Position numbers and translations under genes: made by a program. The notes beneath the pieces were generated by a model. It was not told the DNA's origin. It saw only the letters and a program-made list of their open reading frames with translations, and did no database searches. This document shows, piece by piece, positions 5,094-6,053 of a stretch of 6,053 bases of DNA; position 1 is the first letter of the stretch; every line of letters begins with the position of its first letter. Origin of the DNA: Sphingomicrobium sp. (GTDB lineage Bacteria > Pseudomonadota > Alphaproteobacteria > Sphingomonadales > Sphingomonadaceae); assembly GCA_030146725.1 (NCBI GenBank), contig JASLBJ010000178.1, positions 1 to 6,053 on the forward strand. The letters are read 5' to 3'.

Positions 5094-6053
5094 ATGACCG
5101 AGTTCGAGAGCGCCACGGCGGCGATGGTCCGCAACCGCGACCTGTTCTTCCATGACGGCGCCCGTCTTCGCCGCATCCGCCTGACGGTTCCGGTCCAGGC
5201 TGCGCTGCTCGCAATGCTCATCGGCCTGATCGCCTGGTCCGGCTACGCTGCCGCTCGTCTCGCTGCTCCGGCAACCACCAGCGACAGCATCGCCACCCTT
5301 ACCGCTGCAACCGAAGCCCGTGCGCGTCAGATCGAACAGCGCCAGGCAATCGTAACCGCCATGCTCGCCGGCGAGAATCTCGACCCGTCGCTTGCTGCCG
5401 CTAGCGCCCAGGCAACCGGCGCGGCCCCAGCCGGCGCGCTTGCCCGCGCCGAAGCGACTCAGGCCGTTCAGGTGGCCGCCGCTGCCCGCGCCCTTGACGC
5501 TCGCTATCAGACTGCCGCTGCCGAGTTGCACAAGCTCGGCCTCAGCCCGACCCGCTTCACCGGGACCGGCGGCCCATTCGAGGCGGTCCGGCAGGCCGAC
5601 CCGACGTTCAAGGCGCTGTTCCAGAGCTGGAAGAAGCTCGACAATCTTCAGGACGGCGCGATTGCCGTTCCTTCCGACAAGCCGGTCAAGACCGCCGCTT
5701 TCACCAGCGGCTACGGAGTCCGCTCCGACCCCTTCCAGGGCCGCGCCGCGATGCACGCCGGAATTGACCTGTCGGGTCCGGTCGGAACCCCGATCTACGC
5801 GACTGCGGACGGGGTCATCACCACCGCCGGCTATCAGAATGGCGGCTATGGCAACCTCATCAAGGTCAATCATGGCCGCGGCATTGAAACCCGCTACGGC
5901 CATCTTTCGTCGATCGGCGTCAAGGAAGGCCAGCTCGTCAAGCGTGGCGACCTCATCGGCCGCATGGGCTCGACCGGCCGCTCGACCGGCAGCCACCTCC
6001 ACTACGAAGTCCGGGTCGACGGCCGCGCCGTCAATCCGATCCCGTTCATGAAG
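5094..6053 (+). CDS. Membrane-anchored M23 (LytM-type) peptidoglycan endopeptidase, 3' end cut by the window
   Basis: Predicted zinc metallopeptidase that cuts peptide cross-links in the cell wall, acting in the periplasm. The frame gives 320 residues and is still open at the last base. Residues 1-30 are basic and cytoplasmic, 31-52 form one membrane segment (a signal anchor without an obvious cleavage site), and 60-145 are an alanine/glutamine-rich, probably helical stalk. The M23 domain at about 200-318 has H221 and D225 in MHAGIDLSGPVGTP, H270 in TRYGHLS, and H301/H303 in SHLHYEVR. All zinc and catalytic residues are present, so it should be an active hydrolase and not a degenerate LytM regulator. 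The domain is complete and probably only a short tail is missing. Such genes are often next to bactofilin genes in related bacteria; that neighbour would lie outside this window. It is divergent from serC with its own upstream region. Its use of GCT, CGT and CTT codons is richer than in the other genes here. Confidence 0.93.
   Translation, partial: MTEFESATAAMVRNRDLFFHDGARLRRIRLTVPVQAALLAMLIGLIAWSGYAAARLAAPATTSDSIATLTAATEARARQIEQRQAIVTAMLAGENLDPSLAAASAQATGAAPAGALARAEATQAVQVAAAARALDARYQTAAAELHKLGLSPTRFTGTGGPFEAVRQADPTFKALFQSWKKLDNLQDGAIAVPSDKPVKTAAFTSGYGVRSDPFQGRAAMHAGIDLSGPVGTPIYATADGVITTAGYQNGGYGNLIKVNHGRGIETRYGHLSSIGVKEGQLVKRGDLIGRMGSTGRSTGSHLHYEVRVDGRAVNPIPFMK

Noticed and set aside
5025..6002. 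325-codon minus-strand frame opposite the M23 gene
   Set aside because: It has no motifs, and the plus strand encodes a clear M23 peptidase with all active-site residues.

Overview
The window looks like chromosomal DNA from a sphingomonad-type alphaproteobacterium. This rests on high G+C, GC-ending codons, a serC of the divergent alphaproteobacterial/archaeal type followed by a long ACT-domain serA, and protein wording typical of Sphingomonadales. It is a judgement from pattern recognition; no search was run. I see no tRNA, rRNA, CRISPR array, insertion sequence or phage gene.

Layout: (1) Bases 1-1907, plus strand: a two-gene unit made of a membrane fatty acid hydroxylase/sterol desaturase-family protein and, 8 bases later, a 378-residue GNAT-fold protein of the long, two-lobed kind. 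(2) Bases 1908-1932: a GC-only stem-loop at a very tight convergent junction with 7 bases between the two stop codons. (3) Bases 1915-4693, minus strand: serC then serA, the first two committed steps from 3-phosphoglycerate to serine. The genes are separated by 79 bases that hold two perfect hairpins and read like a dispersed intergenic repeat. (4) Bases 4694-5093: a 400-base divergent intergenic region. It contains the serC leader, with a hairpin over the Shine-Dalgarno sequence and two mutually exclusive upstream hairpins, helically phased ACGGT repeats, and further inverted repeats near the next gene. (5) Bases 5094-6053, plus strand: a membrane-anchored M23 (LytM-type) peptidoglycan endopeptidase, still open at the window edge.

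How the genes may fit together: SerC and SerA make serine. Sphingomonads use serine for protein, one-carbon units and, through serine palmitoyltransferase, sphingolipids. The plus-strand pair has the right chemistry for late ceramide steps: a GNAT-type N-acyltransferase resembling the class to which bacterial ceramide synthase belongs, and a di-iron hydroxylase of the superfamily that 2-hydroxylates sphingolipid acyl chains. This is an inference and the main biological hypothesis here. The other item most worth testing is the serC leader, which may be the alphaproteobacterial serC leader RNA.
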